Under the pieces are notes generated by a model. That model was given only the letters and a program-made list of their open reading frames with translations, was not told the origin of the DNA and made no database searches. The position numbers and the translations under genes are program-made. 64,000 bases of DNA from Burkholderiales bacterium (GTDB lineage: Bacteria > Pseudomonadota > Gammaproteobacteria > Burkholderiales > Burkholderiaceae_E): the NCBI GenBank assembly GCA_027487815.1, contig JAIYCW010000089.1, positions 1-64,000 of the forward strand. Reading direction: 5' to 3'. Numbering within the stretch: the stretch's first letter is position 1; every line of letters starts with the position of its first letter. Positions 38,190-47,392 of this stretch are shown one piece after another.

Positions 38190-38655
38190 GCGTGGTTCTT
38201 CCTGCGCGTTTTTCGCGCGGCCTGCGCTGTGAGGCCGACTGACTCAGGAAAGGCGGTGAACGCGCTCAGGCAAGCAGCAAGACGGTCCGAAGTGGGTCTG
38301 GCCGCCGCCAGGTCTGCTGAAAAGTGCAGGCTGGGGCCGCAACAACGCCTCGCACGGACCGGGCGGCATGAGCCGAGGGCGCGGTCTGGGGGCTGGAGTA
38401 ACGGGGGGCGGGCAAAGACACGATGGGGCGTTAGCTGATTTAGGGGCAGCACTCTCAAAACACTGAGCGGGTGCGGCTCGACCTGGGTTTGGGTTCCGGC
38501 TTGTTCTTTTGTCAGATGCCTGCCAGAAATAGGTCTGTCAGGCCGCTGGTTAAATGTTCAATTACTTTTTTAGTATTCCTCTGGGCCGGGTTTCCCGCAG
38601 GATTCCCGGTTCTGGCTGGGGCATCTGATGTCACAGCTTGGTAAAGTATAGCAAC
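38190..38655. other. rne/rluC divergent intergenic region with rne leader and hairpin
   Basis: A 466-bp stretch without a credible gene; the open frames in it are GC-driven. On the minus strand AGGAAGAA (38194-38201) is the rne ribosome-binding site. Immediately upstream of it, GCGCG-A5-CGCGC (38204-38218) forms a compact hairpin. In enterobacteria a structured rne 5' leader is the target of RNase E autoregulation, so this arrangement may be analogous. The half near rluC is AT-richer (38550-38580) and likely contains the start sites, but no confident promoter could be assigned. Confidence 0.5.
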
Positions 38656-39639
38656 ATGAATGATTTAGCGCTAAAACCTCAAGCCCTGTCGAACCGACCG
38701 GCCATCGTTGAATTGGTGGTGATTGACGACACCCATGCCGGTCAACGCCTCGATAACTGGCTCCTGCGGCGCGCCAAGGGTGTCCCCAAAAGCCACGTCT
38801 ATCAATTAGTACGTAGCGGACAGGTGCGGATTAACGGCGCGCGATGCAAGCCCGACACCCGCTTGGCCTTGGGTGATTCAGTGCGGGTGCCTCCGGTCAG
38901 GATCGCTATCCGGGAGGAAACCGCTCCGGTCAAGGGCGTCGAGTTTCCGGTGGTATTCGAAGATGAAGCACTGCTGGTGATCAATAAGCCGGCCGGGGTG
39001 GCCGTCCATGGGGGTAGCGGGGTGGCCAGTGGCGTAATCGAGCAGCTGCGGGCCGCCCGGCCTCTGGCCAAGTTCTTGGAGCTTGTTCACCGCCTGGATC
39101 GCGATACCTCGGGGCTCCTGATGATTGCCAAAAAGCGTGCTGCCCTGACCGAGCTGCAACGCCAGCTGCGGGAGCGTGAAAGCGGCAAAAAGTATCAGGC
39201 GGTGGTGCTGGGGCGTTGGCCCCTGCGCACCCGAAACCTGACCGAGCCCCTGCTCAAGCGGGTTCTTGCAAATGGCGAAAAGCATGTAATGGTGCATCCG
39301 GAGGGGCAGCAAGCCCATACCAGGGTGCTCGGCCTGGCTCATCAAGTACTAGGCAAGGAGCAAACCCTCAGTCGGGTCATGTGCGATCTGCTCACCGGGC
39401 GAACCCATCAGATCCGGGTGCATCTGGCCCACGCCGGCATGCCCATCATTGGGGATGCAAAATATGGTGATTTTGAAGTGAACAAGCAATTGCACAAGCG
39501 TGGCTTCAAGCGGATGTACCTGCATGCGTGGCAACTTGCTGTGCGCCATCCGGTGTCGCGTCAGATGCTCAATCTGGAAGCGCCACTACCTGCTGAGTTT
39601 CTGCGTGGTTTTGAGCAGGAGTCCGCTCATGCAAGCTGA
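38656..39639 (+). CDS. rluC: 23S rRNA pseudouridine synthase RluC
   Basis: A 327-residue RluA-family pseudouridine synthase, which in E. coli modifies 23S rRNA positions 955, 2504 and 2580. An S4 RNA-binding domain (about residues 20-85: QRLDNWLLRRAKGVPKSHVYQ) precedes the catalytic domain with HRLDRDTSGLLMIAK, whose Asp is the nucleophile, then RTHQIRVHLAHAGMPIIGDAKYGD. Its position divergent from rne is conserved in proteobacteria and supports RluC over RluD. ATG 38656 was selected; the upstream extension is short and unlikely. It overlaps the next gene by 11 bp. Confidence 0.93.
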   Translation: MNDLALKPQALSNRPAIVELVVIDDTHAGQRLDNWLLRRAKGVPKSHVYQLVRSGQVRINGARCKPDTRLALGDSVRVPPVRIAIREETAPVKGVEFPVVFEDEALLVINKPAGVAVHGGSGVASGVIEQLRAARPLAKFLELVHRLDRDTSGLLMIAKKRAALTELQRQLRERESGKKYQAVVLGRWPLRTRNLTEPLLKRVLANGEKHVMVHPEGQQAHTRVLGLAHQVLGKEQTLSRVMCDLLTGRTHQIRVHLAHAGMPIIGDAKYGDFEVNKQLHKRGFKRMYLHAWQLAVRHPVSRQMLNLEAPLPAEFLRGFEQESAHAS

Positions 39640-40336
39640 TGCTCAGGGTCTGGGATCACCATCGTCAGGTCAGCATTTTGATGCAGTGATTTTTGATTGG
39701 GACGGCACGCTGATGGACTCGACCGGTGTAATCACCGAATCGATCCGCAATGCGGCCAGAGACCTGGGGCTGCCAGTACCGAGCCGGGAACAGGCAAGCT
39801 ATGTGATTGGTTTGGGCCTTCAGGATGCGCTCGCCCATGCCGTGCCGGGGTTGCGTAAGGATCAACTGGCCGAGTTTGTTGATCGCTATCGGCATCACTA
39901 CATCAAATTCGATGCCACGCTTGTTCCCTTTGAAGGTATCCCGGCGCTGTTGGCGCAGCTGCATTTGCATGGCGTAACTCTGGCTGTAGCCACAGGCAAA
40001 TCGCGGGTAGGGCTGAATCGTGCGCTCGAACAAACCGGCTGGGGGCGCTTCTTTACTGATACTCGCTGCGCCGATGAGGGCCAGCCCAAGCCTCATCCCT
40101 GGATGGTGCATGAGTTGTGCGAAAGCCTGAATCTGTCGCCCAGTCAGGTCGTTGTCGTCGGGGATACCACCCATGATCTGGGCATGGCGCGGCACGCAGG
40201 GGCCAGCGGGATCGGCGTCACCTATGGCGCCCATGACCCGGAATCACTCGCTCAGTTTGGCGCATGGAGGATGGTGAACTCGGTGGCCGAGCTTGGCGCA
40301 GTGTTACTGCAACACACTCGTCAGCCCGGGCGGTGA
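39629..40336 (+). CDS. HAD-family hydrolase, phosphoglycolate phosphatase-like
   Basis: A 235-residue haloacid dehalogenase-type phosphatase. Motif I is VIFDWDGTLMDS (nucleophile Asp), motif II LAVATGKSRVGLN (Thr), motif III lysine in DEGQPKPHPWMV, and motif IV VVVVGDTTHDLGMARHAGA. The helical cap fits the Gph/YieH-like subfamily. ATG 39629 was chosen because it follows AGGAG with proper spacing and begins just before motif I. It is coupled to rluC by overlap. In vivo substrate not known. Confidence 0.9.
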   Translation: MQADAQGLGSPSSGQHFDAVIFDWDGTLMDSTGVITESIRNAARDLGLPVPSREQASYVIGLGLQDALAHAVPGLRKDQLAEFVDRYRHHYIKFDATLVPFEGIPALLAQLHLHGVTLAVATGKSRVGLNRALEQTGWGRFFTDTRCADEGQPKPHPWMVHELCESLNLSPSQVVVVGDTTHDLGMARHAGASGIGVTYGAHDPESLAQFGAWRMVNSVAELGAVLLQHTRQPGR

Positions 40337-40375
40337 TAATAGGGCATCCTTCTTCCTGAAAAGCAAAGCCCCACC

Positions 40376-41386
40376 ATGGATGATTTCAAGTCTGAGCCGA
40401 CCCCACCGGGTGCGCCTCAAGCCCGAGCTGCCGCACCTGCAACCGCCCAGTGGGAGCGCTCAGTGCTCGAAAAGCTGGTCATGAGCCTGGTCGAGGAAAA
40501 GCGGCGTGCGCGGCGCTGGAGCATTTTCTTTCGCCTGCTCGCGATTTCTCTGGTTGTAGGCATCGGCCTGTTGGCTTCAGGCGTGATGCACGGCCTGGAC
40601 AAGACCACGGTCGGCAGCAAGCACACTGCGTTGATTGAAGTGGCTGGCGTGATTGATGCAGGAGCCGAGGCCAATGCCGATTCCATCAATGCTGCCTTGC
40701 GCGCCGCATTCGAGGATGCCAATACGGCCGGTGTGGTGATGCGGATCAATTCCCCAGGGGGCTCACCAGTGCAGGCCGGCCTGGTGTTTGATGAGATCAA
40801 GCGCTTGCGCGGAAAGTATCCCGAAACACCATTAGTGGCGGTTGTAGAGGAAATCTGCGCCTCCGGGGGGTACTACATTGCGGCAGCCGCAGACAAGATT
40901 TATGTCGACAAGGCGAGCCTGGTGGGATCAATTGGTGTATTGATGGATGGCTTTGGCTTCACCGGAACTATGGAAAAACTGGGGGTTGAGCGCCGCCTGC
41001 TTACCGCCGGGGCAAACAAGGGCTTTTTGGATAGCTTTTCGCCCCTCTCGGAAGACCAAAAGCGCTTTGCGCAAAGCATGCTGAGTGATATTCATCAGCA
41101 GTTCATCACGGTAGTGCGCACCGGGCGCGGCGATCGGCTCAAGGAAACACCGGAAACCTTTTCCGGCTTGATCTGGACCGGCTCACAGGCCGTAGAGCTC
41201 GGCCTGGCGGATGCCACAGGTTCGCTCGATGCCATTGCGCGCGATGTGTTCAAGGCCGATACGATTGTGGACTTCACCCGCTCTGAAAATCTGGCTGAGC
41301 GGCTGGCCAAGCGGATTGGCGCCTCGGCTGGTGAAAGCCTTGCCAGGAGCTTGCGCATGAGCGGCAACGAACTCAGGCTGCGGTAG
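40376..41386 (+). CDS. sppA: Signal peptide peptidase SppA-like S49 family protease
   Basis: A 336-residue membrane-bound serine protease. A single N-terminal transmembrane helix (about residues 52-72) follows a cytoplasmic Pro/Ala-rich segment. The catalytic domain shows RINSPGGSPVQAG, the nucleophile S163 in EEICASGGYYIAAAAD and the general base K215 in TAGANKGFLDSFSP. The 52-residue Ser-Lys spacing matches short SppA enzymes such as that of B. subtilis. It degrades released signal peptides in relatives. The gene is the last of the rluC-HAD-sppA plus-strand run. Confidence 0.9.
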   Translation: MDDFKSEPTPPGAPQARAAAPATAQWERSVLEKLVMSLVEEKRRARRWSIFFRLLAISLVVGIGLLASGVMHGLDKTTVGSKHTALIEVAGVIDAGAEANADSINAALRAAFEDANTAGVVMRINSPGGSPVQAGLVFDEIKRLRGKYPETPLVAVVEEICASGGYYIAAAADKIYVDKASLVGSIGVLMDGFGFTGTMEKLGVERRLLTAGANKGFLDSFSPLSEDQKRFAQSMLSDIHQQFITVVRTGRGDRLKETPETFSGLIWTGSQAVELGLADATGSLDAIARDVFKADTIVDFTRSENLAERLAKRIGASAGESLARSLRMSGNELRLR

Positions 41387-41410
41387 GTGTTATTGGTCTT
41401 ATATTAGGTC

Positions 41411-42151
41411 TTATTTGGCCGCCAGTCCGAAGACCACTAACGCCTTGCCTAGGTCAACTGGCTGTTGCCGCCATTGACTCACTGGTTTTTGATTAACCTG
41501 CTCAGTGGGCAAGGTCAGATCCCGGGCCACCAGCAAGCGGGTGCCAGGGCGCAGCGTCTTGATGCAGTCATCGAGCACGGCCTGGGCCCGATAAGGTGTT
41601 TCAATAAATAGCAGCGTTTCCCGATGCTCGGCGGCGCGTTTTTCGAGCGCCCGCAGCTGCACTTGGCGCTCAGCAGGCCTGGAATTCAGGTAGCCCAAAA
41701 AGGCAAACTGCTGTCCGTTAAAGCCACTGGCCATCAAAGCAAGCAACAGACTGCTGGGGCCCACCAAAGGCACCACCTGCAATCCTGCGCGGTGCGCCGC
41801 TTCAACGACTTCGGCACCGGGATCGGCCACTCCAGGGCATCCAGCCTCCGAGAGCAGTCCGACATCCTGCCCGGCCAGTGCTGGGGCGAGCGCAGCGGCG
41901 ACGACTTCACGCTTGGCCCGCTCATGCTCCCCGAAGGTGACCATGCTGAGCTCCTGCAGGGGCGTGTTCAGGCCAAACTGCTTCAAAAACAGGCGGGCGG
42001 TTTTGGGATGCTCGACAACAAAGTGGCGAAGGTGCTTCACCTGCTCAATCTGCGTTGCCGCCAACACGTCACCTACCGCTTGCTCGGGACCCAGCGGCAC
42101 GGGAATACAAAACACTCGGCCTTTAGCTTGCACTGATGTCTTCCAAGGCAA
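41411..42151 (-). CDS. RsmI-like SAM-dependent methyltransferase (tetrapyrrole methylase fold)
   Basis: A 246-residue protein of the SAM-binding tetrapyrrole methylase superfamily. It has FCIPVPLGPEQ at the start, FGEHERAKREV, VGLLSEAGCPGVADPGAEVV, VVPLVGPSSLLLALMASGFNGQQFAFLGYL and LLFIETPYRAQAVLDDCIKTL. The order and motifs are those of RsmI, which 2'-O-methylates C1402 of 16S rRNA. It lacks the usual C-terminal extension and differs at the start (IPVPLG instead of VATPIGN). It is a known side group in Burkholderiales near maf, so a true RsmI elsewhere is likely and the target here is uncertain. It overlaps the end of maf by 29 bp. Confidence 0.8.
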   Translation of the reverse strand: MPWKTSVQAKGRVFCIPVPLGPEQAVGDVLAATQIEQVKHLRHFVVEHPKTARLFLKQFGLNTPLQELSMVTFGEHERAKREVVAAALAPALAGQDVGLLSEAGCPGVADPGAEVVEAAHRAGLQVVPLVGPSSLLLALMASGFNGQQFAFLGYLNSRPAERQVQLRALEKRAAEHRETLLFIETPYRAQAVLDDCIKTLRPGTRLLVARDLTLPTEQVNQKPVSQWRQQPVDLGKALVVFGLAAK

Positions 42152-42770
42152 TCGGCCCGGGGAGCTGAAATCCTGCCTCCAGCAGCAAGCCGCTCAGGGC
42201 AATCAATGGCAGGCCAACCAATGCGGAGGGATCGGGCCCGAGGATCGCCTCCAACAATCCAATTCCCATGCCTTCTGATTTGGCACTGCCCGCGCAATCG
42301 TAAGGACGCTCGGCCAACAAGTAACGCTCGATCACGTCCTCACTTAGCAGGCGAAACCGTACCTCGGTGCTGACTACCAAGGCACGCTCGGCCTTCTCAG
42401 AAATGTTGACCAAGGCCAGGCCAGTGTGAAAGTGCATGGTCTGCCCGCTGGCCGCCCGCAGTTGCTCGCGAGCCCGCTCATGAGTGCCCGGTTTGCCAAT
42501 GATCTGAGCCCCATCCAGGGTCGCGGTCTGATCCGATCCGACCACCCAGGCAGATTGCCAGTTGCTTTGTCGAGCAACCGCAAGGGCTTTGGCAAGCGCC
42601 AGGCGCAATGCGCAATCATGCGGCGACTCGCCAAGCACTGGGGTTTCGTCCACCTGCGGCGGGCAAATATCAAAGCGCCAGCCCAGGCGCTTGAGTAAAG
42701 CTGCGCGGTATCGCGAGGTGGAAGCCAGGACCAAGGTGTGGGGATGAAAAGGGGTAGAAACATCAGCCAT
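42123..42770 (-). CDS. maf: Maf-like nucleoside triphosphate pyrophosphatase (YceF type)
   Basis: A 215-residue Maf/Ham1-related house-cleaning pyrophosphatase. The N-terminal LVLASTSRYRAALLKRLGW contains the S-x-S/T-x-R motif that binds the nucleotide. VDETPVLGESP, VGSDQTATLDGAQIIGKPG and the CAGSAKSEGMGIGLLEAI segment complete the site. The variant residues and the position next to yceD-rpmF-plsX match YceF, which hydrolyses 7-methyl-GTP. ATG 42770 was chosen over a 68-residue upstream extension that would run into yceD on the opposite strand. Confidence 0.9.
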   Translation of the reverse strand: MADVSTPFHPHTLVLASTSRYRAALLKRLGWRFDICPPQVDETPVLGESPHDCALRLALAKALAVARQSNWQSAWVVGSDQTATLDGAQIIGKPGTHERAREQLRAASGQTMHFHTGLALVNISEKAERALVVSTEVRFRLLSEDVIERYLLAERPYDCAGSAKSEGMGIGLLEAILGPDPSALVGLPLIALSGLLLEAGFQLPGPIALEDISAS

Positions 42771-42809
42771 AGGGCGGCAGTGTAACCGGGGCGGCTGGCA
42801 TAATAGGGG

Positions 42810-43328
42810 ATGGTTATTGACTCCTTCGCATTCACCCGCAAAGCCGAACAGCTCGAAGGCCAGCTCGTTTTGGAACACAGCGAGCGGCTGGTTGATCAAT
42901 TGGCAGAACCCTTTGGCGAGGTGAGCTGGCAGGTGCGCGGATACCGTGACGAGCCCGTGGGAAGACCCGCGCAAGAGTGGATCGAGTTGCAGCTGCGTGG
43001 TTCAAGCTTTGTGCCTTGCGTGCGCTGCCTGAAAGCTGTCGAGCATCCAATCGCTGAGGAGTTTCGCTATCTTTTGGTGGCGAATGAAGCGCAGGCGGCC
43101 GAGCTTGATGAGCAGGCTGAGGACCACGATGTGTTGGTGGCCTCGGAACATTTTGCGCTGACCGAGCTGATTGAAGACGAAATCCTGATGAACCTGCCAC
43201 CCCTGGCGATGCATGAGCGCTGTCCGCAGCCCCTACCTGGCAGCTCCGGTGAAGAAAATGGCCCAGATTCAGGTGAAGAGGTACGGCCGAATCCATTCGC
43301 TGTACTGACCAAACTCAAAGTGTTATAA
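42810..43328 (+). CDS. yceD: DUF177 / YceD family protein
   Basis: A 172-residue protein of the large-ribosomal-RNA accumulation (YceD) family, whose plant and bacterial members affect 23S rRNA levels. The paired cysteines in [37 protein letters not shown] and the C-terminal [10 protein letters not shown] are diagnostic. It is the first gene of the rpmF-plsX-fab block. A CATAAT box (42799-42804) ends only 5 bp before the ATG, so transcription from it would give a nearly leaderless mRNA; a matching -35 is not evident. Confidence 0.92.
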   Translation: MVIDSFAFTRKAEQLEGQLVLEHSERLVDQLAEPFGEVSWQVRGYRDEPVGRPAQEWIELQLRGSSFVPCVRCLKAVEHPIAEEFRYLLVANEAQAAELDEQAEDHDVLVASEHFALTELIEDEILMNLPPLAMHERCPQPLPGSSGEENGPDSGEEVRPNPFAVLTKLKVL

Positions 43329-43329
43329 T
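43321..43329 (+). promoter_or_regulatory. Extended -10 promoter for rpmF
   Basis: TGTTATAAT is a perfect -10 hexamer (43324-43329) with an upstream TG extension, overlapping the yceD stop codon and ending 30 bp before the rpmF start. The -35 position 17 bp upstream reads TGTACT, a poor match, which is tolerated with an extended -10. A secondary promoter here would raise L32 and fatty-acid gene expression independently of yceD. Confidence 0.6.
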
Positions 43330-43359
43330 CGCAAGTTAAAGTTTTTTCGGAGAACTGCC

Positions 43360-43542
43360 ATGGCTGTTCAACAAAATAAGAAATCCCCTTCCAAGCGCGG
43401 CATGCATCGTGCACACGACTTTCTCTCGGCACCGGCAACCGCTGTTGAGCCCACAACCGGTGAAGTGCATCTGCGCCACCATGTGAGCCCCACCGGGTTT
43501 TATCGCGGCAAGAAGATCGTCAAGACCAAGGCCGACGAATAA
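43360..43542 (+). CDS. rpmF: 50S ribosomal protein L32
   Basis: The 60-residue bL32 of the large ribosomal subunit: [20 protein letters not shown] at the start, basic throughout, with [19 protein letters not shown] at the end. It is the zinc-free type, lacking the four cysteines found in some bL32 proteins. GGAG lies 10 bp upstream of the ATG. Placement before plsX and fabH is the classic proteobacterial order linking ribosome and lipid synthesis. Confidence 0.98.
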   Translation: MAVQQNKKSPSKRGMHRAHDFLSAPATAVEPTTGEVHLRHHVSPTGFYRGKKIVKTKADE

Positions 43543-43565
43543 TCGCCTGAGCCTTTGCTCGGTGC

Positions 43566-43586
43566 CGGCCTGCTTGTTGCAGGCCG
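43566..43586 (+). other. Stable hairpin between rpmF and plsX
   Basis: CGGCCTGC-TTGTT-GCAGGCCG forms an 8-bp GC-rich stem with a 5-nt loop, and the flanking bases (CGG/CCG) allow partial extension. There is no U-tract after it, so it is better read as an attenuating or mRNA-processing element that separates abundant rpmF message from the fab genes than as a full terminator. Confidence 0.6.
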
Positions 43587-43627
43587 TGCCGATGTCAGTA
43601 CCTCTTTCGGCCTAGTCTGATCGATTC

Positions 43628-44695
43628 ATGAACACCGTTCCTGTGGCCGTCGCGGTTGACGTTATGGGTGGTGATATCGGGCTGGACACCACACTTCCGG
43701 CCTGCGCTTCATTTTTAAGCGCACAACCCCTCGCAGCCCTTCGGCTTGTGGGTGACCAAGCTCGAATAGAGCAGTGGTTGCAGCAGCATGCTGCTTCGGC
43801 CTCAGGACTCAAGCTCGCCTTAAATGCTGGGCGGGTAAGCCTGGTCCACGCCGAACAAGTCGTAGAAATGGATGAGGCCCCGGCAGCTGCGTTGCGTTCC
43901 AAACGACGCAGCTCGATGCGGCTGGCCATTGAAGCGGTCCGCGATGGCGAGGCCAGTGCATGCGTTAGCGCGGGTAACACCGGCGCGCTCATGGCAATCA
44001 GCCGCTTTGTCCTCAAAATGCTCGATGGCATTGATCGCCCCGCGATCGCCACCTATCTACCGACCCGCCAAGGCGCCACGCTAATGCTTGATCTGGGCGC
44101 CAATGTGGATTGCGAGCCCCAGCACTTGCTGCAGTTCGGGATCATGGGATCGGCGCTCTACAGCGTGCAAATGAACGAACCCCGACCCACCGTGGGCTTG
44201 CTGAATATCGGCGAAGAGCTCCTCAAAGGTAATGAAACCGTGCGCCAAGCGGCAGAATTGCTGCGCGCTTCGAGTTTGAACTTCTACGGCAATGTCGAGG
44301 GCACTGATCTTTATGCGGGCACCACGCATGTGGTGGTATGCGATGGATTCGTTGGCAATGTGGCGCTCAAGACCTCGGAAGGTCTCGCGACCATGATTTC
44401 AGCCTTTATCCGCGAGGAATTCACCCGCTCCTGGGCTAGCAAGCTGGCGGGTGTGGCCGCGATGGCGGTGCTCAAACGTTTCAAACACCGGGTAGATCAC
44501 CGCCGCTACAACGGAGCTTGTCTGGTCGGATTACGCGGAGTGGTGGTAAAAAGCCACGGCTCGGCAGATGCCCTTGCTTTTGAGTCGGCATTGCAGCGGG
44601 CGTATGATGCCGCGCGTTATGGGCTGGTCGAGCGGATTGCTTCTGGATTGCCAAAGGTGACCACACCTTTAGCGAATACAGCGGCGCAAGCCTGA
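43628..44695 (+). CDS. plsX: Phosphate acyltransferase PlsX
   Basis: A 355-residue peripheral membrane enzyme that converts acyl-ACP to acyl-phosphate, the first step of the PlsX/PlsY phospholipid route. Characteristic motifs are [18 protein letters not shown] at the start, [44 protein letters not shown], and [15 protein letters not shown] followed by [16 protein letters not shown]. Its position between rpmF and fabH is conserved. The ATG at 43628 was taken although no strong ribosome site precedes it. Confidence 0.96.
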   Translation: MNTVPVAVAVDVMGGDIGLDTTLPACASFLSAQPLAALRLVGDQARIEQWLQQHAASASGLKLALNAGRVSLVHAEQVVEMDEAPAAALRSKRRSSMRLAIEAVRDGEASACVSAGNTGALMAISRFVLKMLDGIDRPAIATYLPTRQGATLMLDLGANVDCEPQHLLQFGIMGSALYSVQMNEPRPTVGLLNIGEELLKGNETVRQAAELLRASSLNFYGNVEGTDLYAGTTHVVVCDGFVGNVALKTSEGLATMISAFIREEFTRSWASKLAGVAAMAVLKRFKHRVDHRRYNGACLVGLRGVVVKSHGSADALAFESALQRAYDAARYGLVERIASGLPKVTTPLANTAAQA

Positions 44696-44710
44696 CGAAA
44701 CGACAAGGGC

Positions 44711-45697
44711 ATGCTGAGAGCAAAAATTCTTGGAACGGGCAGCGCACTGCCAGGTGAACCGATAAGCAACCAGACGCTGGTGGAGCAGCTCGCCGCGCGT
44801 GGCATTGAAAGCTCGGACGCCTGGATTGTTGAGCGCACCGGGATTCGGCAGCGCTACATTGCTGCGCCCGAGCTCACCACCAGTGCATTGGCGACTGAAG
44901 CGGCGCGAATGGCTTTGGCCGATGCAGGCCTGCCGGTCGAGTCGGTTGACCTGATCATTGTGGCCACCAGCACGCCCGACATGATTTTCCCGTCCACAGC
45001 CTGCCTGGTGCAAAAAGCTTTGGGCTGCCCCGGTGGAGCCGCTTTTGATGTGCAAGCGGTGTGTAGCGGGTTTGTGTATGCGATGGCCAATGCCCAGGCG
45101 ATGATGGCTGCAGGCATGGCGAAAACAGCGATTGTGATTGGCGCAGAAACCTTTTCGCGCATTCTGGATTGGAATGATCGAGGCACCTGCGTGTTGTTTG
45201 GCGATGGTGCTGGCGCAGTGGTTTTACAGGCCCATGAAACTGATGACGCCGGAGCAGGGTTACTGGCTGCGCGTTTGCATGCTGATGGGCGACACGACGG
45301 GATATTGTGCACGCCTGGGCAGGTGCACAACGGCACAATCACTGGGCATCCCTTCCTCATGATGGAGGGGCAGGCGGTGTTCAAGATGGCGGTCACGGTG
45401 CTCGATCAGGTCGCTCGCGAAACGGCCGACGCGGCCAATATTCCCCTCGAATCGATCGACTGGCTGATTCCCCATCAAGCCAACGTTCGTATCCTTGCTG
45501 CCACCGGGCGCAAGCTTGGCTTGCCTCCAGAAAAAGTGGTGGTCACTGTGGATCATCACGCGAATACCTCAGCAGCTTCTGTGCCATTGGCGCTCGATAC
45601 CGCAAGACGCGATGGGCGGATCAAGCCGGGCCATCTGGTGATGATGCAGGGTGTGGGCGGTGGCTTCACCTGGGGTGCAGTTTTGGCGAGGATGTGA
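44711..45697 (+). CDS. fabH: 3-oxoacyl-ACP synthase III (FabH)
   Basis: A 328-residue condensing enzyme that initiates fatty acid synthesis from acetyl-CoA and malonyl-ACP. The catalytic triad is visible: C118 in [14 protein letters not shown], the histidine in [11 protein letters not shown] and the asparagine in [15 protein letters not shown]. The N-terminal [15 protein letters not shown] and the TGIRQR motif that lines the CoA tunnel are present. It starts 15 bp after plsX and ends 1 bp before fabD. Confidence 0.97.
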   Translation: MLRAKILGTGSALPGEPISNQTLVEQLAARGIESSDAWIVERTGIRQRYIAAPELTTSALATEAARMALADAGLPVESVDLIIVATSTPDMIFPSTACLVQKALGCPGGAAFDVQAVCSGFVYAMANAQAMMAAGMAKTAIVIGAETFSRILDWNDRGTCVLFGDGAGAVVLQAHETDDAGAGLLAARLHADGRHDGILCTPGQVHNGTITGHPFLMMEGQAVFKMAVTVLDQVARETADAANIPLESIDWLIPHQANVRILAATGRKLGLPPEKVVVTVDHHANTSAASVPLALDTARRDGRIKPGHLVMMQGVGGGFTWGAVLARM

Positions 45698-45698
45698 C

Positions 45699-46655
45699 AT
45701 GACACTGGCATACGTTTTTCCCGGACAGGGTTCGCAGAAGGTCGGCATGCTTGATACCGTGGCCGATGAACCTGTGGTTCAAAAGCTGTTGAAGCAAGCT
45801 CAGAGCGCTTTGGGGCAAGACTTGGGCGCGTTGATTGCAGCCGGGCCCGCAGAAGACCTGGCGCTCACGGTAAACACACAGCCAGCAATGTTGGTCGCAA
45901 GCCTGGCGTTTCATGAACTATGGCGTGCTCGGGGCGGCCCGCAGGCCCACATCATGGCAGGCCATAGCCTGGGTGAATACACGGCGCTCACCGCCGCTGG
46001 CGTGTTTAGCGCTTCGGATGCGGTTGCGCTGGTGCGCACGCGTGCACAAGCCATGCAATCGGCTGTGGCGGTGGGCGAGGGCGGCATGGCGGCTATCCTG
46101 GGTCTTGATGATGCGGCGGTGCTTCAAGCCTGCGCGCAAGCACAATCGCAATTACCCGGTCGCATCGTGCAGGCGGTGAACTTCAATGCTCCGGCGCAAG
46201 TCGTGATTGCCGGGCATGCCGATGCGGTGAGCCTGGCCTGCGAACTGCTCAAGGCGGCCGGCGCCAAGCGGGCGCTGTTGCTTCCCGTCTCAGCACCTTT
46301 CCATAGCAGTCTGATGGCGCCTGCCGGGCTGGCCCTGCAATCCGCGCTTGAGGCCATCCCGATGCAAGTGCCGCAAGCCGCTGTGATCAACAACGTCGAC
46401 GTGGGTGTAGAGCATGGGATCGCTGGCATCCGGGATGCTCTGGTGCGTCAAGCTTCAAGCCCGGTTCAATGGGTACAACTGGTGCGAAAGATGGCCGAAA
46501 TGGGCGTGACTGAAGTGATCGAGTTTGGGCCCGGCAAGGTGCTGAGCGGCCTGGTCGAACGGATCGAAAAATCCATCAAGGCGCATGCGGTATTCGACAA
46601 GGTGTCCCTGGATAAAACGCTGGAAACTTTGGGTGCGCAGGAGCGCCAGGCATGA
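45699..46655 (+). CDS. fabD: Malonyl-CoA:ACP transacylase (FabD)
   Basis: A 318-residue enzyme that loads malonyl groups onto the acyl carrier protein. It has AYVFPGQGSQKVGM at the start, the catalytic serine S90 in AGHSLGEYTAL, RAQAMQSAV with the substrate arginine, and a histidine in LPVSAPFHSSLMAPA. The chosen ATG lies 1 bp after the fabH stop; an upstream extension into fabH is unlike the family. The stop overlaps the fabG start by 4 bp. Confidence 0.97.
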   Translation: MTLAYVFPGQGSQKVGMLDTVADEPVVQKLLKQAQSALGQDLGALIAAGPAEDLALTVNTQPAMLVASLAFHELWRARGGPQAHIMAGHSLGEYTALTAAGVFSASDAVALVRTRAQAMQSAVAVGEGGMAAILGLDDAAVLQACAQAQSQLPGRIVQAVNFNAPAQVVIAGHADAVSLACELLKAAGAKRALLLPVSAPFHSSLMAPAGLALQSALEAIPMQVPQAAVINNVDVGVEHGIAGIRDALVRQASSPVQWVQLVRKMAEMGVTEVIEFGPGKVLSGLVERIEKSIKAHAVFDKVSLDKTLETLGAQERQA

Positions 46656-47392
46656 GTGCGGTCAATATGAACCTTGAAGGTCAGGTTGCACTGGTGACCG
46701 GCGCGAGTCGGGGCCTGGGTCAGGCGATTGCCAAAAGCCTGCACGCTGCAGGTGCCAAGGTGATCGGAACTGCCACTTCAGAATCGGGCGCCCAAGCCAT
46801 CGCCGGCTATGGCGTGATTGGCAAGGTGTTGCAAGTCAATGATGCGCCCGCCTGTGAGGCCCTGATTGAATCGATTGCGAATGAACATGGCGCGGTGAGC
46901 ATTCTCGTAAATAATGCCGGTATCACCCGTGACACCCTCGCGATGCGCATGAAGGACGACGACTGGTCTACGGTGATTGAAACGGATCTGACCGCAGTGT
47001 TCAGGTTATCGCGCCTTGTGCTGCGCGGAATGCTCAAGGCACGCACTGGACGCATCATCCAGATCACCTCCGTGGTTGGCGCGATTGGCAATGCGGGTCA
47101 AGCCAACTATGCGGCCGCCAAGGCAGGCGTGGTGGGGATGAGCAAAGCGCTGGCCCGTGAGCTTGGATCGCGAAATATCACCGTGAATTGCGTGGCCCCG
47201 GGCTTCATCGACACTGACATGACCCAGGCCCTGTCCGAAGAGCAGCGCCAAACGCTCGCCACGCAAATTCCTTTGGGTCGCCTCGGATCGCCCGAAGATG
47301 TTGCAGCAGCCGTTGCGTTTTTGGCGAGCCCGGCCGCCAGTTACATCACTGGTCAGTGCCTCCATGTGAATGGCGGCATGGCGATGCCGTAA
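46652..47392 (+). CDS. fabG: 3-oxoacyl-ACP reductase (FabG)
   Basis: A 246-residue NADPH-dependent short-chain dehydrogenase that reduces beta-ketoacyl-ACP. The cofactor loop is TGASRGLGQAIA, NNAG is at about 87-90, the catalytic residues are S140, Y153 and K157 (ITSVVGAIGNAGQANYAAAK), and the C-terminal YITGQCLHVNGGMAMP is typical. The start overlaps fabD (ATGA). A 110-bp gap follows before acpP. Confidence 0.97.
   Translation: MSAVNMNLEGQVALVTGASRGLGQAIAKSLHAAGAKVIGTATSESGAQAIAGYGVIGKVLQVNDAPACEALIESIANEHGAVSILVNNAGITRDTLAMRMKDDDWSTVIETDLTAVFRLSRLVLRGMLKARTGRIIQITSVVGAIGNAGQANYAAAKAGVVGMSKALARELGSRNITVNCVAPGFIDTDMTQALSEEQRQTLATQIPLGRLGSPEDVAAAVAFLASPAASYITGQCLHVNGGMAMP

Noticed and set aside
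38186-38458. Minus-strand frame overlapping the rne start
   Set aside because: Arg- and Pro-rich with no family character; it lies in the rne leader and is better explained by GC bias.
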